In this document: one piece after another, positions 1-7,132 of the stretch
Layout of the letters: each line of letters starts with the position of its first letter
Position numbering within the stretch: the stretch's first letter is position 1
Origin: Hyphomicrobiales bacterium
Lineage (GTDB): Bacteria; Pseudomonadota; Alphaproteobacteria; Rhizobiales; Rhizobiaceae
Direction: 5' to 3'
Assembly: GCA_900474095.1 (NCBI GenBank)
Contig: UCOA01000032.1
Span: forward strand, 1-56,664
DNA: 56,664 bases
The notes under the pieces: model-generated
Databases searched by the model: none
What the model saw: the letters and a program-made list of their open reading frames with translations, nothing else
Told to the model about the DNA's origin: nothing
Program-made: the position numbers and the translations under genes

Positions 1-961
1 GGCGGGCCGCCATTGCCGATTCTACGTCCTCGGAAACGATGATCGCCGGGTCAGGGATCAAGGTGGCAAAAGCACGGCCGCCCATGAACCGCGCCGAGGG
101 CACGGGATCACCGAGTGCATTGACGTTGATCAGCGTATCGCGCGCCTCGTCCAGCGCCATCTTCCTTGCACCCATCGCCATGATCACCACCCAGGTTCCG
201 GTGGAGACGACGGAAAAAGGCGCTGGGCGCGTCAGGACATGGGGTAGCAGCGAGGCGTTGGAATCGTGGATGCCGCAGAAGACCGGCAAGCCTGCCGGCA
301 GGCCGGTTTCCTTTGCGGCCTGCGCGGTCAGACCACCCAGACAGTCGTTTGCCCGGCGAACCGGTGCAAACAGCGGCCGCCAGCCGCGGCCATCGACCAT
401 CGTCGAAAAATCGCCGGCATAGGGGTTCCACAGGTCGGTGTGGCAGCCAAGCGAGGTCGGTTCCGTGGAGAGTACGCCGCTCAGCCTATAGGACCAGTAT
501 TGCGCATAGGTGAGGATCGTTGCGACATGAGCGAACAGCTCCGGGAATATCTGCTCCTGCCAGAAGATCTGTGCGCCGATATTCAATCCCATCGGCAGCC
601 GCGCCGTGCCGGTCTCGGCAAAGGGCGGTCGGACCTTGTCGTAATCTGCTGCCAGGGTGTCCGGTCCGGTATATTCGTAGTCAAGCAACGGCAGGGCAAG
701 GTCACCGTTCCCGTCGAGCAGCACGGCCGTCGCCCCGTGGGTGGTAACCGAAATCGCGTCGATCGGTGTTTCGGCATTGAGCGCGGCAAGGCTATCGACG
801 ATGAAGCGCCACAGCCGCTCGACGTCGAAATGCGGATAAAGGCCGTCGGTAGTCACGCCATTGGCAGTCTTGCGCACGGCCGTTTCCTCGAAACGGTCAA
901 GATCGACAAGTGCGACCTTGGCATTCGTCTTGCCGATGTCGATGACGGCGATGGTTTTCAT
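1..961 (-). CDS. rhaK: Rhamnulokinase, FGGY family (3' end outside window)
   Basis: FGGY carbohydrate kinase, expected to phosphorylate L-rhamnulose to L-rhamnulose-1-phosphate in the cytoplasm. About 320 N-terminal residues are visible and the C-terminal ATPase part lies beyond the left edge. The start reads MKTIAVIDIGKTNAKVAL, the actin-fold phosphate-binding loop of FGGY kinases; SVTTHGATAVLLDG and FCGIHDSNASLLPH are further family blocks. It is the last visible gene of the minus-strand rhaRSTPQUK operon, starting 4 nt after the rhaU stop codon. In R. leguminosarum this kinase has also been linked to rhamnose transport (established knowledge). The substrate assignment rests mainly on the conserved locus; the fold alone would allow another ketose kinase. 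Confidence 0.9.
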   Translation of the reverse strand, partial: MKTIAVIDIGKTNAKVALVDLDRFEETAVRKTANGVTTDGLYPHFDVERLWRFIVDSLAALNAETPIDAISVTTHGATAVLLDGNGDLALPLLDYEYTGPDTLAADYDKVRPPFAETGTARLPMGLNIGAQIFWQEQIFPELFAHVATILTYAQYWSYRLSGVLSTEPTSLGCHTDLWNPYAGDFSTMVDGRGWRPLFAPVRRANDCLGGLTAQAAKETGLPAGLPVFCGIHDSNASLLPHVLTRPAPFSVVSTGTWVVIMAMGARKMALDEARDTLINVNALGDPVPSARFMGGRAFATLIPDPAIIVSEDVESAMAAR

Positions 962-965
962 GGCA

Positions 966-1280
966 TTACTTCATGTGAAAGACAGTGACGAGCGGAACGG
1001 CGACCGGCTCATTGTCCGCTTTCGTTTCCATGATGTCAGCCATAAAGGCCCACCATTTCCGCATAACCGGATGCTCACGCAGATCGGCCATGGTGTGATC
1101 GTCGCGCCGCCAGAGAACGCCGAAAAGGAGATTGGTCTCCTCATCGAGATGGATGGAATAATCCGACACGCCTGCGGATTTCAGAAGCTCCGACAGCTCA
1201 GGCCAGATGGTATCGTGGCGGGCCTTGTACTCGGCTGCCATGCCCGGATTGAGCCGCATGCGAAAGGCGTATTTTTCCAT
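966..1280 (-). CDS. rhaU: L-rhamnose mutarotase
   Basis: A 104-residue RhaU/RhaM family protein, the usual length, that interconverts alpha and beta anomers of L-rhamnose. The family pattern is visible: [24 protein letters not shown] at the N-terminus (with the conserved His), [16 protein letters not shown] in the middle, and [12 protein letters not shown] near the C-terminus with the conserved paired Trp. The start lies 9 nt after the rhaQ stop and the stop sits just before rhaK, so it is translated within the rha operon. No cofactor motif is expected. Confidence 0.93.
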   Translation of the reverse strand: MEKYAFRMRLNPGMAAEYKARHDTIWPELSELLKSAGVSDYSIHLDEETNLLFGVLWRRDDHTMADLREHPVMRKWWAFMADIMETKADNEPVAVPLVTVFHMK

Positions 1281-1289
1281 GGATTGTCC

Positions 1290-2294
1290 TCAATGCGCGA
1301 CGCGACGGCGCGCACGCGCCCACAGGATCGGCAAGGCAATGACCGAAATCAACAACACGCCGACGAAGATCGACATGACGATCCCCGGCACATTCAAGAG
1401 CCCGAAGCCGAAGGTGACCATTCCCATGATGAAGGCCGCGAGCACGACGCCGGGAACGGTGCCGGAACCGCCGAGAATGCTGACGCCGCCAAGTACGACC
1501 ATCGTCACGACTTCGAGTTCGACGCCAAGCGCGATCGAGGGTCGGGTCGAACCGAGCCGCGAAGTCAGGCAGATCGAGGCAATGCCGGCCATCAGGCCCG
1601 TCAGCAGGAACAGGATGAACTTGACCCGGCCTACGCGCACCCCGGAGAAAAGTGCTGCCGTCTGGTTGTTGCCGATCGCATAGACCGCGCGACCGAAATT
1701 CGTCTTGTGCAGCAATACACTGTAGATCACCGCAAAGACCGCAAAGAGAACCAGTTCGAAGGAGAAGACCCACCAGACATAGCCCTGCCCGAAATAAGCG
1801 AAGCTTGCAGGATAGCCGGTAAAGGCCTTGTCTCCGAGAATGATGAACGACAGGCCGCGAAACAGGCTCATCGTCCCTATGGTGACGACGATCGACGGCA
1901 GACCGAGGCCGGTGATCAACAGGCCGTTGATTGCCCCGCAGAGGACGCCCGTGCCGAGACCGACGACAACGAGCATCGGCGTATCGAAACCGAAGCTGAC
2001 CGCCAGCCCCATGGCCGTCGAGGAGAGCGCGATGATCGAGGCAACCGACAGGTCGATCTCGCCGGCGATGATGACCAGCGCCATGGCAAAGGCGATCATC
2101 GCCTTTTCGGTGAAGTTGAAGGTTGCGTCGGACAGGTTCCACGGGTCGAGGAAATAGGGCGAGGCGAAGGAGTTGATGGTGAAGACCAGCACGGCCACGA
2201 CCAGAAGCAGGCTCTCCCAGCTCTTCAGCAGCCGATTGCCGCGGCTTTGCAACCGGTCGGGAATGGCCCGGGGTGAGAGATGTGCTTCCGCCAT
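1290..2294 (-). CDS. rhaQ: Rhamnose ABC transporter permease (second permease)
   Basis: A 334-residue inner-membrane permease of the BPD_transp_2 (RbsC/AraH) family. Many hydrophobic segments are visible, including the family-typical stretch around ALAMVIIAGEIDLSVASIIA (roughly residues 68-90) and VVLGGVSILGGSGTVPGVV (roughly 245-265), the conserved cytoplasmic EAA-like loop. The start overlaps the last base of the preceding permease gene, so the two are translationally coupled and probably form a heterodimer energised by RhaT. The rhaP/rhaQ names follow the R. leguminosarum gene order; which permease is called P or Q is a matter of order, not of a sequence feature. Confidence 0.88.
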   Translation of the reverse strand: MAEAHLSPRAIPDRLQSRGNRLLKSWESLLLVVAVLVFTINSFASPYFLDPWNLSDATFNFTEKAMIAFAMALVIIAGEIDLSVASIIALSSTAMGLAVSFGFDTPMLVVVGLGTGVLCGAINGLLITGLGLPSIVVTIGTMSLFRGLSFIILGDKAFTGYPASFAYFGQGYVWWVFSFELVLFAVFAVIYSVLLHKTNFGRAVYAIGNNQTAALFSGVRVGRVKFILFLLTGLMAGIASICLTSRLGSTRPSIALGVELEVVTMVVLGGVSILGGSGTVPGVVLAAFIMGMVTFGFGLLNVPGIVMSIFVGVLLISVIALPILWARARRRVAH

Positions 2295-3274
2295 CAGACC
2301 GCCTCCGCTTTCTTAAGGATGACACGACCCTTGCGCTTTTCTGCCCGGGCGTTGACGGCAACGGCGATGATGATGACCGTTCCGGAAATTGCGAGCTGCG
2401 CGAAGGGCGAAATGTTGACGACCGGCAGCGCGTTCTTGATGACGCCGAGGAACAGGCTGCCGAGGACGGCACCCGGCACAGAACCAATGCCTCCGGCAAT
2501 CGAGATGCCGCCGATGACGCAGGCCGCGATGATGTCGAGTTCGAAACCGGCGGCGATATCGACATAGGCGACGGCATAGCGCGAAACCCAGAGATAGCCC
2601 GAGAGACCTGCCAGCGCGCCGGACAGGCAATAGGCAAGGAAGCGCGTGCGGCCGACGTCGATGCCGGTGTAAACAGCCGCATGCGGATTGCCGCCGACGG
2701 CATAGAAGGCGCGGCCGACCGGTGTGCGCGTCATCAGCAGGTAGACCGCGGCGATTGCCAGAACCGAAAGCCACGAAAGGACCGGCAAGCCGGCAAGCGG
2801 CGCACGCGGCAGCGCCTTGAAGGCGTCGCTCATCTGATGGGCATTGATCCAGGCACCGTTGCTCAAAAGGAAGATAGTGCCACGATAGATGGTCAGCGTG
2901 CCGAGCGTCACGACGATCGGCGGAATGTCCAACTTCCAGACAAGCAGGCCGTTGATCGAGCCGAGAGCCGCCCCCAGGATAACGACAGCGAAAATGACCA
3001 ACGGAATTGGCACCTCGGGAAACGCGGCATTGATCATCGCTGCGACCATGCCGCAGAGCGCCAGGTTGGCAGCCATGGAAAGGTCGATGCAGCGCGTCAG
3101 GATGACGGCCATCTGGCCGAGCGCCAGGATGATGAGGATCGACGTGTCATTATAGACCCGGGCAAGATTGGCGGGCGCGACAAAGCCGGGGAAGCGCAGA
3201 GTGATCGCCACCAGCAAGGCAGCTATGGCGATGACCAAAAGGATTTCGCGGTACTTCAGAATTTTGGTCATCAC
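2294..3274 (-). CDS. rhaP: Rhamnose ABC transporter permease (first permease)
   Basis: A 326-residue BPD_transp_2 family permease, paralogous to the next gene. Diagnostic stretches are LGQMAVILTRCIDLSMAANL near residue 55-75 and CVIGGISIAGGIGSVPGAVL near residue 255-275. The ATG overlaps the rhaT stop by 4 nt and its own stop overlaps the rhaQ start by 1 nt, the tight packing expected for subunits made in fixed ratio. A cytoplasmic Lys/Arg-rich C-terminus (NARAEKRKGRVILKKAEAV) ends the protein. Confidence 0.88.
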   Translation of the reverse strand: MMTKILKYREILLVIAIAALLVAITLRFPGFVAPANLARVYNDTSILIILALGQMAVILTRCIDLSMAANLALCGMVAAMINAAFPEVPIPLVIFAVVILGAALGSINGLLVWKLDIPPIVVTLGTLTIYRGTIFLLSNGAWINAHQMSDAFKALPRAPLAGLPVLSWLSVLAIAAVYLLMTRTPVGRAFYAVGGNPHAAVYTGIDVGRTRFLAYCLSGALAGLSGYLWVSRYAVAYVDIAAGFELDIIAACVIGGISIAGGIGSVPGAVLGSLFLGVIKNALPVVNISPFAQLAISGTVIIIAVAVNARAEKRKGRVILKKAEAV

Positions 3275-4767
3275 GCCGCCTCCGATATGCCGGCCGCGGC
3301 CCGCACGAGTTTTTCCGCCGTCAGCTCGGAACGTTCGAAACGCCCGGCGATGCGGCCCTCGCGCATCACGATGACGCGGTCGGCCATGCCCATTATTTCG
3401 GGAATTTCCGAGGACACCATGATGACGCTGAGCCCCTGCCCCGCCAATTCACTCATGAAGGCATGGACTGCGGCCTTGGAGCCGATGTCGATGCCCTTGG
3501 TCGGCTCATCAAGAACAATCACCTTCGGCTGCGTCGCCAGCCACTTGGCGATGACCACCTTCTGCTGGTTGCCGCCTGACAAAGTGCCGACGTCCTGATC
3601 CAGCGATGCCGCGCGCAGATCGAGCCGCTGGGTATATTCGCGCGCCAGCGCGAATTCCTTGGCGAGCTTGAGGAAGCCTGAGCGCGAGGTCCGGTGCAGC
3701 GAGGGCAACGTGACGTTCTGGAAGATCGGGAGACCGATGATTGCGCCCTGGCGGCCGCGTTCCTCAGGCACATAAACGATGCCGGCTTCGATCGCCTCGG
3801 CCGGTGAGCGGATGACAAGGACTTCACCGTCCAATTTCACGGCACCGGCAGAGGGCCGGGTGATGCCGATCAGCGACTGCATGAATTCGGAGCGCCCTGC
3901 ACCGATCAGGCCGTAGAAACCGAGTATCTCGCCGCGGCGAAGCTCGAAATTAATATCCTCGAATTCGGTCGGATGGCGATAGCCGGAGACGGTCAGCACA
4001 GGTTCGCCGATCGCCACATCCACCTTCGGAAAGACCTGACCGACATCGCGGCCGACCATCATCTTGACCAGCTGATCCTGCGTCACATCGGCGATCAGTC
4101 CCTCGCCGACCATGCCGCCGTCGCGGAACACGGTGTAGCGATCGGCGATCCGGAAAATCTCGTCGAACTTGTGGCTGATGAACAGGATCGCCTTGCCGTC
4201 CGCCTTCAGCCGGTCGATCAGTTCATAGAGTTCGTGAATTTCCTTGTGCGACAGCGCGGCTGTCGGCTCGTCCATGATGACGACGCTGGCGTCGATCGAT
4301 AAAGCGCGCGCGATCGCCACCATATGTTTGTTGGCAATGCCTAGATCGCGCAGCCGGATGGTCGGATCGATTTCCGCCCCGACCCGGCGCAGCAGTTCGC
4401 GCGCATCGCCGTTCAGCTTCTTCCAGTCGATCAAGCCGAAACGATTGCGCGGTGCGTGACCCAGAAAGATGTTTTCGGCGACCGAAAGTTCGTCGAACAG
4501 CACCGTTTCCTGATGGATCGCGGTGACGCCGGCATGCGCCGCCGACAGGGCGGTCGGAAAATGGGTTTCATCTCCGTCGACGCAGATCACGCCGCCATCC
4601 GGCTGGTAGATGCCGGTCAGGATTTTCACGAGGGTTGACTTTCCGGCGCCGTTCTCGCCGATCAGCGCCGTCACGGAGCCTGGATAAAGCGTCAGCGAGA
4701 CGCCGGAGAGTGCGCGCACGCCCGGAAAGGACTTGGAGATGTCCTCCAGCACGATGGCGGGCTTCAT
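3271..4767 (-). CDS. rhaT: Rhamnose ABC transporter ATP-binding protein (duplicated ATPase)
   Basis: A 498-residue cytoplasmic ATPase with two fused nucleotide-binding domains, the RbsA/AraG/XylG architecture. The first domain has an intact Walker A (GENGAGKST, about residues 33-41) and Walker B (VVIMDEPTAALS), but its signature motif is reduced to LGIANKHMVAIARAL. The second has a degenerate Walker A (GLIGAGRSE) and an intact signature, LSGGNQQKVVIAKWL, with VIVLDEPTKGID. This asymmetry is normal for the family. An in-frame GTG 39 nt upstream is possible, but the ATG gives the family length. About 200 nt, including a long hairpin, separate it from rhaS, the only large break between the transporter genes. 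Confidence 0.93.
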   Translation of the reverse strand: MKPAIVLEDISKSFPGVRALSGVSLTLYPGSVTALIGENGAGKSTLVKILTGIYQPDGGVICVDGDETHFPTALSAAHAGVTAIHQETVLFDELSVAENIFLGHAPRNRFGLIDWKKLNGDARELLRRVGAEIDPTIRLRDLGIANKHMVAIARALSIDASVVIMDEPTAALSHKEIHELYELIDRLKADGKAILFISHKFDEIFRIADRYTVFRDGGMVGEGLIADVTQDQLVKMMVGRDVGQVFPKVDVAIGEPVLTVSGYRHPTEFEDINFELRRGEILGFYGLIGAGRSEFMQSLIGITRPSAGAVKLDGEVLVIRSPAEAIEAGIVYVPEERGRQGAIIGLPIFQNVTLPSLHRTSRSGFLKLAKEFALAREYTQRLDLRAASLDQDVGTLSGGNQQKVVIAKWLATQPKVIVLDEPTKGIDIGSKAAVHAFMSELAGQGLSVIMVSSEIPEIMGMADRVIVMREGRIAGRFERSELTAEKLVRAAAGISEAA

Positions 4768-4872
4768 CCGCGATGTGGTCGTTTCCTGCAACAAGGGGCA
4801 ATCCACCGGTGAGGTTGATTTTCAATCGTCGGGAACCCGGCGGCAAATAGAGCTGCGGCGTTCTCCGGGCTA

Positions 4873-4973
4873 ACCCTCCCCCTTGTGGGGAGGGTCGGAG
4901 CGAAGCGACGGGAGGGGTTTTTCTTGTTTAAAAAGAAAGTCCCCTCCCCAACCCTCCCCACAAGGGGGAGGGA
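4873..4973. repeat. Long intergenic inverted repeat (RIME/REP-like hairpin)
   Basis: Two perfect 21-bp inverted arms at 4874-4894 and 4952-4972. Each arm is itself nearly palindromic (CCCTCCCC, short spacer, GGGGAGGG). The roughly 57 bp between them also pair imperfectly (GGAGGGGTTTTTCTT against AAGAAAGTCCCCTCC around a TTTAAA centre). The whole folds as one long rod. The arrangement, a mobile-looking palindrome between co-transcribed genes, resembles rhizobial intergenic mosaic/REP elements (inference). It lies between rhaS and rhaT and could stabilise rhaS mRNA or attenuate the downstream genes. Confidence 0.8.
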
Positions 4974-4985
4974 GTCACGCCCAGA

Positions 4986-5975
4986 TCAGAAGATCTTGGC
5001 GAATTCCTCGACATTCTTGGCGTCATAGACGAACGGGTCGGCCATCGCGCCTTCGTTGTTGTCATCGAGCTTGACGGTGCCCATGCGGCCCATCTTCAGC
5101 TCGGCGCTCGGCTTTGCTTCCGCGCCGCCGATCAGGTCATAGGCGATCATGGTCGCGGAATAGCCGAGATCGATCGGGTTCCAGATCGCGAAGGACTTGG
5201 ACGAACCGGCCTTCACATGGCCTGCCATCTCCGAGGGAAGGCCGAGACCGGTGACGTTGATCTGGCCGACTTTGCCGGCGTCTTCGACGGCCTGGGCTGC
5301 GGCAACGATGCCGACTGACGTCGGGGCGATAATTGCCTTCAGGTTCGGATAGGACTGAATGAGGCCCTGCGTTTCGCGGTAGGACTTGTCGGCAAGGTCG
5401 TCGCCATAGACCGTTGCTACGACATTGATGCCTTTGTAGTTGCCCTGAACCTTCTTCATTTCCTCGATCCAGGTGTTCTGGTTCGTGGCTGTGGCAGAGG
5501 CTGAAAGCACGGCGACATCGCCGCCGTCGGGAAGGTAATCAGCCGCGAGCTTGATGATCATGTTGCCGATCAGCGGGTTGGACGACGGGTTGAGATGCAT
5601 CAGGCGACCTTCCGGCGCGACGCCGCTGTCCCAGGAGATGACCTTGATGCCGCGATCCATCGCCTTCTTCAGCGCCGGAACCAGCGCGTCCTTGTCATTG
5701 GCCGAGATGGCAATGGCATCGACCTTCTGCGCCACCAGCGAATTGATCACTTCGATCTGACCTTCAGCCGTCGTCGACGTCGGGCCGGTATAGATGATCT
5801 CGACGTCGCCGAGTTCCTTGGCGGCTTCCTGCGCGCCCTTGTTGGCGGCCTCGAAGAAGCCGATGCCGAGCGCCTTGACAACGAGGGCAATCTTCTTGTT
5901 TTCGGCATGCGCGGTGCCGGCCATCAGCGCCAGCGAAACCGCCGTCGTGACCATCAGTGCCTTCAAAATCTTCAT
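4986..5975 (-). CDS. rhaS: Rhamnose ABC transporter periplasmic binding protein
   Basis: A 329-residue periplasmic sugar-binding protein (Peripla_BP_4, RbsB-like). The start MKILKALMVTTAVSLALMAGTAHA is a classical Sec signal peptide with an AHA|E cleavage site, and the start is set by the ribosome binding site GGGAGGAG 7 nt upstream. The mature part opens with KKIALVVKALGIGFFEAANKGAQEAAKELG, the fold's first strand-helix unit; AISANDKDALVPALKKAMDRG and VISWDSG are typical hinge regions. It captures rhamnose and delivers it to RhaP/RhaQ/RhaT. A longer in-frame extension upstream (45 codons) lacks a signal sequence and was not used. Confidence 0.92.
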   Translation of the reverse strand: MKILKALMVTTAVSLALMAGTAHAENKKIALVVKALGIGFFEAANKGAQEAAKELGDVEIIYTGPTSTTAEGQIEVINSLVAQKVDAIAISANDKDALVPALKKAMDRGIKVISWDSGVAPEGRLMHLNPSSNPLIGNMIIKLAADYLPDGGDVAVLSASATATNQNTWIEEMKKVQGNYKGINVVATVYGDDLADKSYRETQGLIQSYPNLKAIIAPTSVGIVAAAQAVEDAGKVGQINVTGLGLPSEMAGHVKAGSSKSFAIWNPIDLGYSATMIAYDLIGGAEAKPSAELKMGRMGTVKLDDNNEGAMADPFVYDAKNVEEFAKIF

Positions 5976-6106
5976 TGACGTTCTCCTCCCTGAAGCCGCG
6001 CGGTCCCGATGACCGCGTTCATTCGGCTTTATGCTTTTCAAATACTGCCGGCTGGCCCTGAAGCCTTGGACACCGGCGGTTTTCCACTCCCCTTCTTCCG
6101 CCAGCG

Positions 6107-6919
6107 TCATGCCGACGAAGAAGCATTCTCCTCAAGATTGCCGGACCTCGTATTGGCAACGACCAAATTGACGCCGGCATCTTCGAGCATCCGGACATGC
6201 CTGTCCTCGATGCCCGAATCCGTGATCACCGTGGTGATGCGCTTCAGCCCGCAGAGAATGAGGCTCGAGCGCTTGTGAAATTTCGACGAGTCGATCAGCA
6301 CGACGAGTTCGTCGGCCTGGTCGATCAGCTTCTGTTCGGCCTGGATGAGCAGCGGATCGCCCTCCATCAGGCCGAGGGGCCCAAGCCCCTGCGCACCCAT
6401 GAACATGCGGCGCGCATAGAAATTGCGCGTGACGTCATTGTCGAACGGGCTGAGGATGATGTTCTGCTCGCGGTAGATCGTGCCACCCGACAGCATCACC
6501 GTATTCTTCGAATGCTTGAGCAGGTGTTCGGCGATCGGAAAGGAATTGGTGAACACCTGCATCCGTCGGTTGGCCAGAAAATGCACCATCTGGAAGGTCG
6601 TTGTGCCGCCATTGATGATGATCGGCTCACCGTCCTGGCAGAGCGCCACCGCCTCCTTGGCGATTGCCTGTTTCTGGCGGGCATGCAGGCCTTCGTTGAC
6701 GCTGAAGGGTCGGCCGGCGAGACCGACGAACTGCGGCGGGTTGATCGCCTCCGCGCCGCCGCGCACCCGGCGAAGACGTTTCTGCACGTGCAGAGCGGCA
6801 ATATCTCGGCGGATCGTCGCCTCGGAACTATCCGTCAATTCGACCAACTCAGGCACGGTGATGACCGGCTTGTCCTGAACCGCCGACAGAATGATCCTGT
6901 GTCGCTCTTTTTCGTGCAT
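6107..6919 (-). CDS. rhaR: DeoR-family rhamnose regulator
   Basis: A 270-residue DeoR-type regulator. The N-terminal winged helix-turn-helix reads MHEKERHRIILSAVQDKPVITV...SEATIRRDIAALHVQKRL, with the family Arg-rich recognition helix. The C-terminal DeoRC sugar-phosphate sensor shows IIINGGTTTFQM, VFTNSFPIAEHLL, VMLSGGTIYRE and VLIDSSKFHKRS. The ATG is chosen because GGAGG lies 5 nt upstream; an in-frame GTG six codons earlier overlaps that site. It is divergent from rhaD across a 213-nt promoter region and heads the rhaRSTPQUK direction. In R. leguminosarum RhaR represses both operons (established knowledge); the ligand here is inferred to be a rhamnose catabolic intermediate. Confidence 0.9.
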   Translation of the reverse strand: MHEKERHRIILSAVQDKPVITVPELVELTDSSEATIRRDIAALHVQKRLRRVRGGAEAINPPQFVGLAGRPFSVNEGLHARQKQAIAKEAVALCQDGEPIIINGGTTTFQMVHFLANRRMQVFTNSFPIAEHLLKHSKNTVMLSGGTIYREQNIILSPFDNDVTRNFYARRMFMGAQGLGPLGLMEGDPLLIQAEQKLIDQADELVVLIDSSKFHKRSSLILCGLKRITTVITDSGIEDRHVRMLEDAGVNLVVANTRSGNLEENASSSA

Positions 6920-6963
6920 TCCATCCTCCAACGACACCTATGCTTCCATCACGACCGTGCATT

Positions 6964-7034
6964 GTCAATCACTTTCAATCATATTTTTTCATTGTGCATT
7001 GCAATATGACTGAATTTGATCGTTTCTGATTGAC
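6964..7034. promoter_or_regulatory. Divergent rhaR/rhaD promoter with putative RhaR operators
   Basis: The AT-rich region holds a symmetrical pair of sites. On the left TCAATCA occurs twice exactly 10 bp apart (6965-6971 and 6975-6981). On the right the inverted forms TTGATCG (7016-7022) and TGATTGA (7027-7033) also lie about one helical turn apart. GTCAATCA (6964-6971) and TGATTGAC (7027-7034) are perfect inverted partners. Tandem half-sites spaced by one turn fit DeoR-family operators. TTGACA at 7030-7035 may be the -35 of rhaD. Assignment to RhaR is inference. Confidence 0.55.
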
Positions 7035-7132
7035 ATGACGCCGATCTTTATGTGATCTGATCACAACGAACGCGCTCTAAGCCTCTCAAAGATTGGATAG
7101 GCCGGCGCAGAATTGACTGGGAGGAATGATCG

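Noticed and set aside
861-2276. 471-codon plus-strand frame opposite the rhamnose permease and mutarotase genes
   Set aside because: Composition is extreme (Asp/Arg/His-rich), typical of the antisense frame of GC-rich genes; the minus-strand proteins are clear family members.
2273-3598. 441-codon plus-strand frame opposite rhaP and rhaT
   Set aside because: Antisense shadow with no family features and no ribosome site.
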